NCBI GenBank assembly: GCA_002428895.1 | Contig: DIYC01000020.1 | Location: 11,022 to 18,074 of the forward strand | Direction: 5' to 3' | DNA: 7,053 nucleotides | Source: Burkholderiales bacterium UBA6064 | GTDB lineage: Bacteria; Pseudomonadota; Gammaproteobacteria; Burkholderiales; Burkholderiaceae_B | In this document: positions 1-6,374 of the stretch, one piece after another | Layout of the letters: each line of letters begins with the position of its first letter | Position numbering within the stretch: the first letter of the stretch is position 1 | Notes under the pieces: model-generated | What the model saw: only the letters and a program-made list of their open reading frames with translations | Databases searched by the model: none | What the model was told of the DNA's origin: nothing | Translations under genes and position numbers: made by a program

Positions 1-450
1 AACATCATGACCGGAAATTTTGCTCCAACCATCCGTAGCAACCTTACCGTCTTTTGCATCCAAACCGACAATGATTTGACCCGGAAAAGCGCTGCATGCA
101 TCATGTAAAAACCCAGGATTTTTGACTGCTGCTGTACCAATAATCACATAGCTGATACCGCCATCTAAATAACGTTCAATGGTGTCTAAATCGCGTAGGC
201 CACCACCAAGCTGAATGGGAATTGACCCGCCCACGGCCTCAACAATTTGTGAGATTACTTTTTCGTTGACAGGCTTGCCAGAGATTGCACCGTTTAAGTC
301 GACCAAATGAAGACGACGAGCACCCTGGCTTAACCACTTTTGAGCCATTTCAACTGGATCAGAAGAAAATACCGTAGCATCGTCCATATTTCCTTGTTTG
401 AGTCGAACACATTGGCCATCTTTAATATCAATTGCTGGAATGAGTAACAT
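1..450 (-). CDS. hisA: HisA, ProFAR isomerase (5' part, runs off left edge)
   Basis: Phosphoribosylformimino-5-aminoimidazole carboxamide ribotide isomerase, a cytoplasmic (beta/alpha)8-barrel enzyme doing the Amadori rearrangement of ProFAR to PRFAR in histidine synthesis. The frame is open from the ATG at 450-448 to base 1 with no stop and gives 150 residues of a protein usually about 245-250 long, so roughly the last 95 are missing. It begins [20 protein letters not shown], the classic HisA start. Asp8 is the expected catalytic base and Asp131 (in GLDAKDG) the expected catalytic acid. The phosphate-binding LGGGLR loop lies at residues 81-86 and the IIGTAAVKN strand/loop at 103-111. It follows hisH after a 40-nt gap and its product feeds HisF/HisH. 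No Shine-Dalgarno is visible before the ATG. HisF is a paralogous barrel, but its N-terminus reads differently (RIIPCLD type), so HisA is the firm call. Confidence 0.97.
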   Translation of the reverse strand, partial: MLLIPAIDIKDGQCVRLKQGNMDDATVFSSDPVEMAQKWLSQGARRLHLVDLNGAISGKPVNEKVISQIVEAVGGSIPIQLGGGLRDLDTIERYLDGGISYVIIGTAAVKNPGFLHDACSAFPGQIIVGLDAKDGKVATDGWSKISGHDV

Positions 451-490
451 GAGCGTAAGAAGTTTTCAGTGTGAGTTAAGTTAAAAAAAG
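451..490 (-). other. hisH-hisA intergenic gap, AT-rich with TTAAC repeats
   Basis: This 40-nt spacer is the longest non-coding stretch in the window. Read on the minus strand, TTAAC occurs three times from the hisH stop onward, with a run of seven T between the first and second copies. I see no GC-rich stem before the T run, so it does not look like an intrinsic terminator. The bases just before the hisA ATG (CTTCTTACGCTC) hold no purine-rich ribosome binding site. It may be simple spacer. Confidence 0.5.
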
Positions 491-1123
491 TTAAGGGTAC
501 CATCTTAGAAAATTACTGTACAACTTAAGTCCATCTTCAGCACTTTTCTCAGGATGAAACTGTGTTGCAAAGATGTTATCTTGCGCAACGGCGCAGGTAA
601 AGACCTCACCGTGTTGGGTTTGAGCAAATTCATGGTCTAAATGACTTGGTTTTACGAAATAACTGTGCACAAAGTAAAACCAGGCCTTGTCTTCAATGCC
701 TTCCCACAAAGGATGCGATTTAGTTTGATGAACTCGGTTCCAACCCATATGGGGTACCTTTAAACCCCGTTGAATGGTAAGTTCTGGATTAAAGTGAACA
801 ACTTCACCAGGAAGAACGCCTAAACAGGTTGAGGGGCCTTCTTGACTGGTTTCAAACAACATTTGCTCACCAATACAAACGCCAAACAAAGGCTTATTTT
901 TAATTGCATGCAACAGTGCCTCACGCAAACCAGACTGATTAATCGCCAACATGCAATCTTTCATGGAGCCCTGACCGGGTAGCACCACTCGATCGGCGGC
1001 ATCAATTTCAGAGGCTTCGGACGTAATCACAATTTCTTGATTGGGTTGCTTAACGCGGTTAAGCGCCTGCGCAACAGATCTTAAATTGCCCATACCATAA
1101 TCTAAAACAGCAACCTTTTTCAC
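491..1123 (-). CDS. hisH: HisH, glutaminase subunit of IGP synthase (GTG start)
   Basis: Class I glutamine amidotransferase that releases ammonia from glutamine and channels it to HisF, which makes imidazole-glycerol phosphate and AICAR. I place the start at GTG 1123-1121, giving 210 residues beginning (M)[15 protein letters not shown]. The GTG overlaps the hisB stop as GTGA and has AAGGA 5 nt upstream. A longer frame from the ATG at 1150 would add nine non-family residues and overlap hisB by 31 nt. In the 210-residue numbering the nucleophile is Cys83 (GVCIGEQML), and His190 and Glu192 (QFHPEKS) complete the triad. The oxyanion-strand PGQG motif is at residues 49-52. [10 protein letters not shown] and FYFVHSYF are family landmarks. 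Length is normal for HisH (about 200-215). Its partner hisF is expected past the left edge, after hisA. Confidence 0.96.
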   Translation of the reverse strand: MKKVAVLDYGMGNLRSVAQALNRVKQPNQEIVITSEASEIDAADRVVLPGQGSMKDCMLAINQSGLREALLHAIKNKPLFGVCIGEQMLFETSQEGPSTCLGVLPGEVVHFNPELTIQRGLKVPHMGWNRVHQTKSHPLWEGIEDKAWFYFVHSYFVKPSHLDHEFAQTQHGEVFTCAVAQDNIFATQFHPEKSAEDGLKLYSNFLRWYP

Positions 1124-1707
1124 AGCGTTCCTTTTGTACTGGGAATACAACCACTTTGTCTTGGGTCAAGTTCGATTGCCATTCTTAAGGCACGACCAAA
1201 CGCTTTAAACACGGTTTCGCACTGATGGTGGGCATTGCGACCACGCAAATTATCGATGTGCAGGGTACATAAGGCGTGATTCACAAAGCCTTGAAAAAAC
1301 TCAAAGACCAAATCGACATCGAAAGTACCAATCATGGCACGCGTAAAGGAAACATGCATTTCTAAACCTGGGCGACCAGAAAGGTCGATGACCACACGAG
1401 ACAATGCTTCATCAAGAGGCACATAACTGTGACCGTAACGCACCACACCCGCTTTATTGCCCAAAGCTTGAGTTAACGCCATGCCCAGCGTGATGCCAAT
1501 GTCTTCGACTGTATGATGGGCATCGATGTGCAAATCACCGTGCGCTTGAACATCTAGATCGATGAGACCATGACGGCAAATTTGCTCGAGCATATGATCT
1601 AAAAAAGCAATACCAGTGTTCAGATTTTTTTTGCCTGTCCCATCTAAATTAAGTTGGACTGTAATTTGGGTTTCTAGGGTATTTCGTGTAACTTGTGCTG
1701 TTCTCAT
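1120..1707 (-). CDS. hisB: HisB, imidazoleglycerol-phosphate dehydratase (monofunctional)
   Basis: Converts imidazole-glycerol phosphate to imidazole-acetol phosphate; a cytoplasmic Mn(II) enzyme forming 24-mers in characterised members. The 195-residue protein consists only of the dehydratase domain, the usual length for the monofunctional form, and lacks the N-terminal HAD-type histidinol-phosphatase domain of the enterobacterial HisB. Two metal-binding motifs are intact: DAHHTVED (residues 62-69, His64, His65, Glu68) and NAHHQCE (residues 158-164, His160, His161, Glu164). FLDHML (35-40) and the C-terminal IPSTKGTL are also diagnostic. The ATG at 1707 overlaps the hisC stop as ATGA; the bases before it (AAGAAGAATCTCC) give only a weak ribosome binding site, consistent with coupling to hisC. 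A separate histidinol-phosphate phosphatase is required and is not in this window. Confidence 0.97.
   Translation of the reverse strand: MRTAQVTRNTLETQITVQLNLDGTGKKNLNTGIAFLDHMLEQICRHGLIDLDVQAHGDLHIDAHHTVEDIGITLGMALTQALGNKAGVVRYGHSYVPLDEALSRVVIDLSGRPGLEMHVSFTRAMIGTFDVDLVFEFFQGFVNHALCTLHIDNLRGRNAHHQCETVFKAFGRALRMAIELDPRQSGCIPSTKGTL
1129..1133 (-). promoter_or_regulatory. Shine-Dalgarno AAGGA of hisH
   Basis: On the minus strand AAAAGGAACGCT precedes GTG at 1123, with AAGGA ending 5 nt before the start codon. It lies inside the last codons of hisB. It fixes the hisH start at this GTG rather than at the upstream ATG (1150), which would be placed before the site. Confidence 0.75.
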
Positions 1708-2831
1708 GGAGATTCTTCTTGAGCGCTGTTTAGTTCGAAGTTAGCCAGATCGGCCAAAGTTGCTTTTAATGCAGTCAGAAATTGAACATGTTCATCTTGG
1801 CTACTCACCGTGACTCGGATGCAATTATGCAACAATTGATGATGATGACCGACATTTTTAACAAGAATTTGACGCGCTTTTAAACCTTCAAACACCTCGT
1901 GGGCTTTATCAATTCTAAATAAAATAAAGTTGGCTTCTGAAGGAAAAACGTCTAACTGAATACCAGTTTGCTGTGGAATTTTCTTTAATGCAACCCCCAA
2001 AACAGCGCGATTAATTTTAAGCTGCTTGGCTTGTTGTGCAAGTACATCACTATGATCAAGTGCAAACTGCGCCACCGTCCGTGTTAACACATTCACATTG
2101 TAAGGGGGGCGCACCTTATTAAATTGATCAACCCAAATACTGCTTGCGACTAAATAACCTAAGCGTATGCCCGCCAAACCCATTTTAGAAAGCGTGCGAA
2201 TCACCACAACGTTTGGGTATTCAAGAACTTGCGAAATAAAACTGTGATCCGCAAAAGCCTCATAGGCTTCATCAATCACTACCAGTCCTTGGCAAGTTTG
2301 AATAATCTGAATCATTTCAGATTGTTTAAAAGCCAAACCAGTCGGATTGTTGGGATAAGCCAAAAACACCACTTTGGGTTTATGCACGGCAATTGCACGT
2401 AACGTGGCATGCAAATCAAGAGAAAAATCGGGTGCTAAATCAACACCAACATACTGTGCGTGAGACCACTTGGCTGAGGTTGAATACATCACAAAGGTAG
2501 GCTCTGGAGCCATGACCACATCGCCAGGCACACAACAGGTACGAATAATGATGTCGATGAGTTCATCGGAACCATTGCCAAACATGATTTTGGCGCCCCG
2601 TGGAATGTCGGTGCTTTTACGCAAACTGGCTTCAAGAGAAGCTGTATTGGGTACTGGGTATCGATTTAAAGGTAAATCAAGTAGTATGCGACTCAGCTGT
2701 TCGCGCAAAGAATCTGGAAGCTGATAAGGATTTTCCATGGCATCTAATTTAACCATGCCTGTTGCATCTTGAACAGGATAAGCCTTTGTTGCATAAACGT
2801 CAGGGCGAACAATTTGTTTGGGTTGAGTCAT
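1704..2831 (-). CDS. hisC: HisC, histidinol-phosphate aminotransferase
   Basis: PLP-dependent class I/II (fold type I) aminotransferase that converts imidazole-acetol phosphate plus glutamate to L-histidinol phosphate plus 2-oxoglutarate. The protein has 375 residues, slightly longer than the usual 350-365, with extra length at both ends. Visible landmarks are: LDAMENPY (29-36), GNGSDELI (85-92, cofactor phosphate cradle), YPNNPTG (159-165, Asn162), [10 protein letters not shown] (184-193, Asp187 and Tyr190), [15 protein letters not shown] (213-227, PLP lysine Lys216, Arg223), RPPYNVN (241-247), and CIRVTVSS (337-344, Arg339, expected to hold the substrate carboxylate). It overlaps hisD upstream and hisB downstream by 4 nt each. 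PYNVN and the operon position favour HisC over aspartate or aromatic aminotransferases. Betaproteobacteria often carry a second hisC copy elsewhere, so this may not be the only one. Confidence 0.97.
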   Translation of the reverse strand: MTQPKQIVRPDVYATKAYPVQDATGMVKLDAMENPYQLPDSLREQLSRILLDLPLNRYPVPNTASLEASLRKSTDIPRGAKIMFGNGSDELIDIIIRTCCVPGDVVMAPEPTFVMYSTSAKWSHAQYVGVDLAPDFSLDLHATLRAIAVHKPKVVFLAYPNNPTGLAFKQSEMIQIIQTCQGLVVIDEAYEAFADHSFISQVLEYPNVVVIRTLSKMGLAGIRLGYLVASSIWVDQFNKVRPPYNVNVLTRTVAQFALDHSDVLAQQAKQLKINRAVLGVALKKIPQQTGIQLDVFPSEANFILFRIDKAHEVFEGLKARQILVKNVGHHHQLLHNCIRVTVSSQDEHVQFLTALKATLADLANFELNSAQEESP

Positions 2832-4156
2832 TGAACACCTTTTTTAACTGCTGAACCCATGCGATACTCTGCCGACCGAGCGTGCGCAAATAAACCCTCC
2901 CCTTCTGCAAGTTCTGCGGCAATCGCACCCAATTCGGCAGCACCTTGAGGACTTGCAAAAATAAGGCTAGTTCTTTTTTGAAAATCATAAACACCCAGCG
3001 GGCTAGAAAACCGAGCCGTGCCCGCAGTGGGTAAAACATGATTAGGCCCAGCACAATAATCGCCTAATGCTTCTGACGTGTAAGCCCCCATAAAAATGGC
3101 GCCTGCGTGTTTTAAATGGGGCAGCCAGTGTTCTGGATTTTGCACCGATAATTCAAGATGCTCTGGGGCAATTTGATTGGACAAAACACACGCCTCATGT
3201 AAATCTTGAACGTGTATCAGTGCCCCACGATTTTTTAGTGATGTGGCAATGACCGTTTGCCGTGGCATAGTTTCGATGAGTCGCTGAATCGAAGCATGCA
3301 CCGCTTCGAGAAAACTTACAGAGGGGCTTAACAAAATAGCTTGCGCCATTTCATCGTGTTCAGCCTGGGAGAATAAGTCCATGGCAACCCAATCTGGATT
3401 GGTGTGCCCATCACAAATAATTAAAATCTCAGACGGACCGGCGATCATGTCAATCCCGACCGTGCCAAAGACACGCCGTTTGGCTTCAGCAACGTAAGCA
3501 TTGCCTGGGCCAACAATTTTATCAACTTTCGGAATGGTTGGTGTACTATAGGCCAATGCAGCGATGGCTTGTGCACCCCCAATGGTAAACACCCTGTTTA
3601 CTCCAGCTAAATAAGCGGCGGCCAACACCAATTGATTTTTGCTACCCGATGGAGTGGGCACCACCATAATAATTTCACTAACCCCCGCCACTTTGGCCGG
3701 AATTGCATTCATGAGCACAGACGAGGGGTAAGCAGCCTTACCCCCTGGAACATACAAGCCAACCCGATCAAGCGCAGTAACACGTTGTCCCAAAAGGGTT
3801 CCGTTGGGTTCAGTAAACTCCCACCCACTGGCAAGTTGACGTTGATGAAACGCTTGAATACGCTGGCAGGCTGCCCGCAAGGCGTTGCCTTGCTCGGGGC
3901 TCAGTGAGTCATAAGCAGCTTTCAGCTCTGAATAGGTCAATTCAAGTTGACTGGCGTGTTGAATTTTAACTCGGTCAAACTGCTCGGTAAGCTGCACCAA
4001 AGCCACATCACCTTCGGTTTTTATTCGATTCAGAATACCCGCAACTGCATGCTCAATATCTGGGTTGGCGCTGCTTTCAAAGCCAAGAAGCGCATTAAAG
4101 CAAGTGCTAAAATCTTCTTGCTGAGTCGAAAGCCGTTTTATGGTACTGGTCATCAT
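2828..4156 (-). CDS. hisD: HisD, histidinol dehydrogenase
   Basis: Zinc-dependent enzyme that carries out the last two oxidations, L-histidinol to histidinal to histidine, with two NAD+. Length is 442 residues, within the family range (about 430-445). The zinc ligands by family alignment are Gln264 and His267 (FSQAEHDEM), Asp366 (GDYCAGPNH) and His425 ([12 protein letters not shown]). The catalytic pair Glu332-His333 lies in [26 protein letters not shown] (132-150), VGPGNAYV (215-222) and [11 protein letters not shown] (236-246) are further signatures. The frame starts with two adjacent ATGs (4156 and 4153). The first is taken because it makes the same ATGA overlap with the preceding gene as seen elsewhere in the operon; the second would shorten the protein by one residue. 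The ribosome binding site is weak (CAGGCGTC before ATG). Confidence 0.98.
   Translation of the reverse strand: MMTSTIKRLSTQQEDFSTCFNALLGFESSANPDIEHAVAGILNRIKTEGDVALVQLTEQFDRVKIQHASQLELTYSELKAAYDSLSPEQGNALRAACQRIQAFHQRQLASGWEFTEPNGTLLGQRVTALDRVGLYVPGGKAAYPSSVLMNAIPAKVAGVSEIIMVVPTPSGSKNQLVLAAAYLAGVNRVFTIGGAQAIAALAYSTPTIPKVDKIVGPGNAYVAEAKRRVFGTVGIDMIAGPSEILIICDGHTNPDWVAMDLFSQAEHDEMAQAILLSPSVSFLEAVHASIQRLIETMPRQTVIATSLKNRGALIHVQDLHEACVLSNQIAPEHLELSVQNPEHWLPHLKHAGAIFMGAYTSEALGDYCAGPNHVLPTAGTARFSSPLGVYDFQKRTSLIFASPQGAAELGAIAAELAEGEGLFAHARSAEYRMGSAVKKGVQ
2836..2841 (-). promoter_or_regulatory. Shine-Dalgarno AAGGTG of hisC
   Basis: On the minus strand AAAAAAGGTGTTCA precedes the hisC ATG at 2831. 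AAGGTG is the clearest ribosome binding site among the his overlaps after that of hisH and lies within the last codons of hisD. It supports the ATGA start over any internal one. Confidence 0.7.
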
Positions 4157-4806
4157 GACGCCTGCGCCGTTGTGCGAATAGCATGCGAAAAAGATTCTAT
4201 TATAGGCTGAAGCTGCGCGTACTTCATTTTTAATGCTGCTTGATTCACCACAAGTTTAGAAGAAATGTCGCAAATTTCTGCAACTTCAACCAATTTATTC
4301 GCTCGAAGAGTACCACCCGTACTGACTAAATCAACGATCGCATCGGATAAACCGACTAAAGGCGCCAATTCCATGGAGCCGTATAATTTCACCACATCAA
4401 CGTGTACACCACGACTGGCAAAATGCTCACGCGCACTTTTAATATACTTGGTTGCAATACGTAACCTTGCACCTTGCTGAATCGCCTTTTGATAATCAAA
4501 ACCCTCACACACCGCCACGCAAAGCCGACATTTTGCAATTTCTAAATCAAGAGGCTGATACAAGCCAACACCGGAATGTTCTAAGAGGACATCTTTTCCG
4601 GCAACCCCTAAGTCGGCCGCACCGTGCTGAACATAAGTGGGAACATCGCTGGCACGGACTATAATAATTTTGACCCGAGGCTGATTGGTTTGGATAATTA
4701 ATTTTCGGGAAGTTTCGGGAGACTCGTCAGGAACAATACCAGCCTGAGCCAACAAAGGTAAGGTTTCCTGAAAAATTCGCCCTTTGGATAAAGCAAGCGT
4801 AATCAT
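4153..4806 (-). CDS. hisG: HisG, ATP phosphoribosyltransferase, short form
   Basis: Catalyses the first step of histidine synthesis, ATP plus PRPP to phosphoribosyl-ATP plus pyrophosphate. At 217 residues this is the short (HisGS) type: it has the two-lobed catalytic domain but lacks the roughly 80-residue C-terminal ACT-like histidine-binding domain of the long form (about 290-300 residues). Known short forms are active only with HisZ, a class II histidyl-tRNA-synthetase paralogue that also confers histidine feedback; no hisZ lies in this window. Diagnostic segments are [10 protein letters not shown] (2-11), [21 protein letters not shown] (50-70 region) and the PRPP-binding loop [18 protein letters not shown] (155-172). 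The ATG at 4806 overlaps the murA stop as ATGA, with only weak Shine-Dalgarno character (GGATTAAAGA). Three cysteines at 93, 96 and 100 form an incidental-looking CxxCxxxC. Confidence 0.97.
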   Translation of the reverse strand: MITLALSKGRIFQETLPLLAQAGIVPDESPETSRKLIIQTNQPRVKIIIVRASDVPTYVQHGAADLGVAGKDVLLEHSGVGLYQPLDLEIAKCRLCVAVCEGFDYQKAIQQGARLRIATKYIKSAREHFASRGVHVDVVKLYGSMELAPLVGLSDAIVDLVSTGGTLRANKLVEVAEICDISSKLVVNQAALKMKYAQLQPIIESFSHAIRTTAQAS

Positions 4807-6059
4807 TCTTTAATCCGTTGCACACTGGCACCTAGCTTTTGTAGCTTTTGTTCCATTTGATAATAACCGCGATCTAAATGATAAATGCGGTCGACTCGTG
4901 TTTCTTCTTGCGCAGCCATGCCTGCAATCACTAACCCAGCCGAGGCGCGAAGATCGGTTGCCATCACAATGGCACCCTTCAGGTGATCCACCCCTTTAAT
5001 CACCGCAGTATGACCCTCGATAGAAATTTTGGCACCAAGGCGAATAAGCTCTTGAACATGCATAAATCGATTTTCAAAAATAGTTTCACTCATCACTGAG
5101 GCCCCATCAGCCACGCAGTTAACAGCCATGAGCTGCGCTTGCATGTCGGTTGCAAAACCAGGATAGGGAGCCGTTTGAATATCTACAGGTTTGGGACGCC
5201 CTGTCATGGTTGCACGAATGGTAGAACCATAGACTTGAATATTTAAGCCTGCTTTTTGTAGTTTTTCGAGTGTTGAAAACATGCTTGATGAATCGGTATT
5301 GGTCAGCACAATATCGCCACCACACGCAGTGACCGCACAAAGAAATGACCCTGCCTCGATTCGATCTGACATGACCTTGTATCGACAACCACGCAGCACG
5401 GGAACCCCTTCAATGATCAGCGTGTCCGACCCAAGGCCTTTGATGTGAGCGCCCATGGCAATTAGCATTTTACCTAGATCGACGACTTCAGGTTCTCGGG
5501 CTGCATTTTCTAGCACGGTGGTGCCTTCAGCCAAACACGCGGCCATCATCAAGTTTTCTGTGCCTGTGACAGTCACCATATCAGTCACAATATGAGCACC
5601 CTTTAAACGTTTTGCAGTGGCATTAATATAGCCTTTGTCGATAGTGATGGTGGCGCCCATCGCTTCAAGCCCCTTGATGTGCTGGTCGACCGGACGTTGC
5701 CCAATTGCACAACCCCCAGGCAAAGAAACCACCGCATGACCAAAACGAGCGAGTAAAGGGCCAAGCACCAAGATACTGGCTCGCATGGTTTTAACAAGGT
5801 CATACGAGGCAATTGGCTCGGAAATGTCTTCGGCACGCAAAGTAATTTCATCGTCACTGCGCCAAAAGCACTGTACTCCCATCGAACCGAGCAGCCGCAA
5901 ACACGTATTGATGTCTCGGAGACGCGGAACATTTTCAACTTGCACCGCTTCGCTGGTTAATAAACTGGCACATAAAATGGGCAATGCTGAGTTTTTAGCC
6001 CCAGAAATTGCCACTTCACCAGAAAGTGACTTGCCACCTTGAATTAAAAAAGATTCCAT
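4803..6059 (-). CDS. murA: MurA, UDP-N-acetylglucosamine 1-carboxyvinyltransferase
   Basis: Transfers enolpyruvate from PEP to UDP-GlcNAc, the first committed step of peptidoglycan synthesis, in the cytoplasm. The 418-residue length matches the 418-419 typical of proteobacteria. Key residues align almost one-to-one with the E. coli enzyme: Lys22-Asn23 (SGAKNSALP), the catalytic-loop Cys117 ([12 protein letters not shown], equivalent to E. coli Cys115), Asp305 (GFATDMQAQ) and Arg397 (LDRGYY). The loop cysteine is the residue alkylated by fosfomycin; retaining Cys rather than Asp predicts that this MurA would be fosfomycin-sensitive at target level. The ATG at 6059 follows the ibaG-like stop after 11 nt, with only a weak GAGA-type ribosome binding site. 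Its stop overlaps hisG, so cell-wall and histidine genes share a transcript. The related fold enzyme AroA is excluded by the KNSALP and PGGCAIG motifs. Confidence 0.98.
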   Translation of the reverse strand: MESFLIQGGKSLSGEVAISGAKNSALPILCASLLTSEAVQVENVPRLRDINTCLRLLGSMGVQCFWRSDDEITLRAEDISEPIASYDLVKTMRASILVLGPLLARFGHAVVSLPGGCAIGQRPVDQHIKGLEAMGATITIDKGYINATAKRLKGAHIVTDMVTVTGTENLMMAACLAEGTTVLENAAREPEVVDLGKMLIAMGAHIKGLGSDTLIIEGVPVLRGCRYKVMSDRIEAGSFLCAVTACGGDIVLTNTDSSSMFSTLEKLQKAGLNIQVYGSTIRATMTGRPKPVDIQTAPYPGFATDMQAQLMAVNCVADGASVMSETIFENRFMHVQELIRLGAKISIEGHTAVIKGVDHLKGAIVMATDLRASAGLVIAGMAAQEETRVDRIYHLDRGYYQMEQKLQKLGASVQRIKE

Positions 6060-6070
6060 GATTGTCTCGG

Positions 6071-6340
6071 CTATAACGACTGCCTAATTGCATTTTTTTG
6101 GGTGTACGCCACCCACTCTGCTGGGGTGAATGTTTTCATCGATAGTGCGTGTATTTCTTGTTGCATACGATCGCCTAAAATCTGATAAACCTTTTGATGC
6201 CGCCGAATAGGAGTTAACCCCTGAAACTCATCAGACACCAAAATTGCTTCAAAGTGTTGACCATCGTCACCAGTAACCTGCAAAAATTCACACACTAAAC
6301 CGAGTGATAAATAGCTTTTCAAAGTATCCGACTTTAACAT
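6071..6340 (-). CDS. ibaG: BolA/IbaG-family protein
   Basis: Small BolA-family protein of 89 residues. The core matches IbaG (YrbA): [19 protein letters not shown] near residues 24-42, [10 protein letters not shown] (46-55), then the C-terminal helix-strand [15 protein letters not shown] (62-76), where IHALS and the TPAEW ending resemble E. coli IbaG more than BolA itself. BolA-family proteins pair with monothiol glutaredoxins to bind and transfer [2Fe-2S] clusters; His63 is the conserved histidine of that role. IbaG of E. coli is linked to acid stress and also sits directly before murA, which supports the subfamily call. The ATG at 6340 has an in-frame TAA immediately before it, so the start cannot be extended, and TAGGAT lies 5 nt upstream. 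It sits 34 nt after the permease and 11 nt before murA. The exact physiological role here is inferred. Confidence 0.9.
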   Translation of the reverse strand: MLKSDTLKSYLSLGLVCEFLQVTGDDGQHFEAILVSDEFQGLTPIRRHQKVYQILGDRMQQEIHALSMKTFTPAEWVAYTQKNAIRQSL

Positions 6341-6344
6341 TTAA

Positions 6345-6350
6345 ATCCTA
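6345..6350 (-). promoter_or_regulatory. Shine-Dalgarno TAGGAT of the ibaG-like gene
   Basis: On the minus strand TAGGATTTAA precedes the ATG at 6340, putting AGGA 5-6 nt from the start. It is in the 34-nt gap after the permease stop, which otherwise shows no promoter or terminator that I can support. Confidence 0.65.
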
Positions 6351-6374
6351 ATGCGCAAACAATTTAAAGCCACA

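Noticed and set aside
478..495. Possible intrinsic terminator after hisH (run of seven T)
   Set aside because: There is no GC-rich inverted repeat before the T run; the only symmetry is in short TTAA elements, and hisA follows 40 nt on in the same direction.
1219..1239. HisB NAHHQCE with Cys in place of a more usual Ala or Val
   Set aside because: The metal ligands His160, His161 and Glu164 are intact, and the variable position between them tolerates several residues in the family; not evidence of altered function.
2470..2724. Plus-strand open frame of 84 codons opposite hisC
   Set aside because: It lies wholly antisense within the conserved hisC, has no recognisable domain, and its residues mirror the hisC codons. 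Treated as a shadow, as are the other plus-strand frames at 3632-3907, 3947-4210, 4265-4480, 4452-4664 and 5785-6042.
2800..3054. Alternative minus-strand frame across the hisD-hisC junction
   Set aside because: It overlaps the essential C-terminus of HisD and the N-terminus of HisC, both with clear family motifs, and has no family features of its own. The same applies to the frames at 5119-5388 and 5603-5938 within murA.
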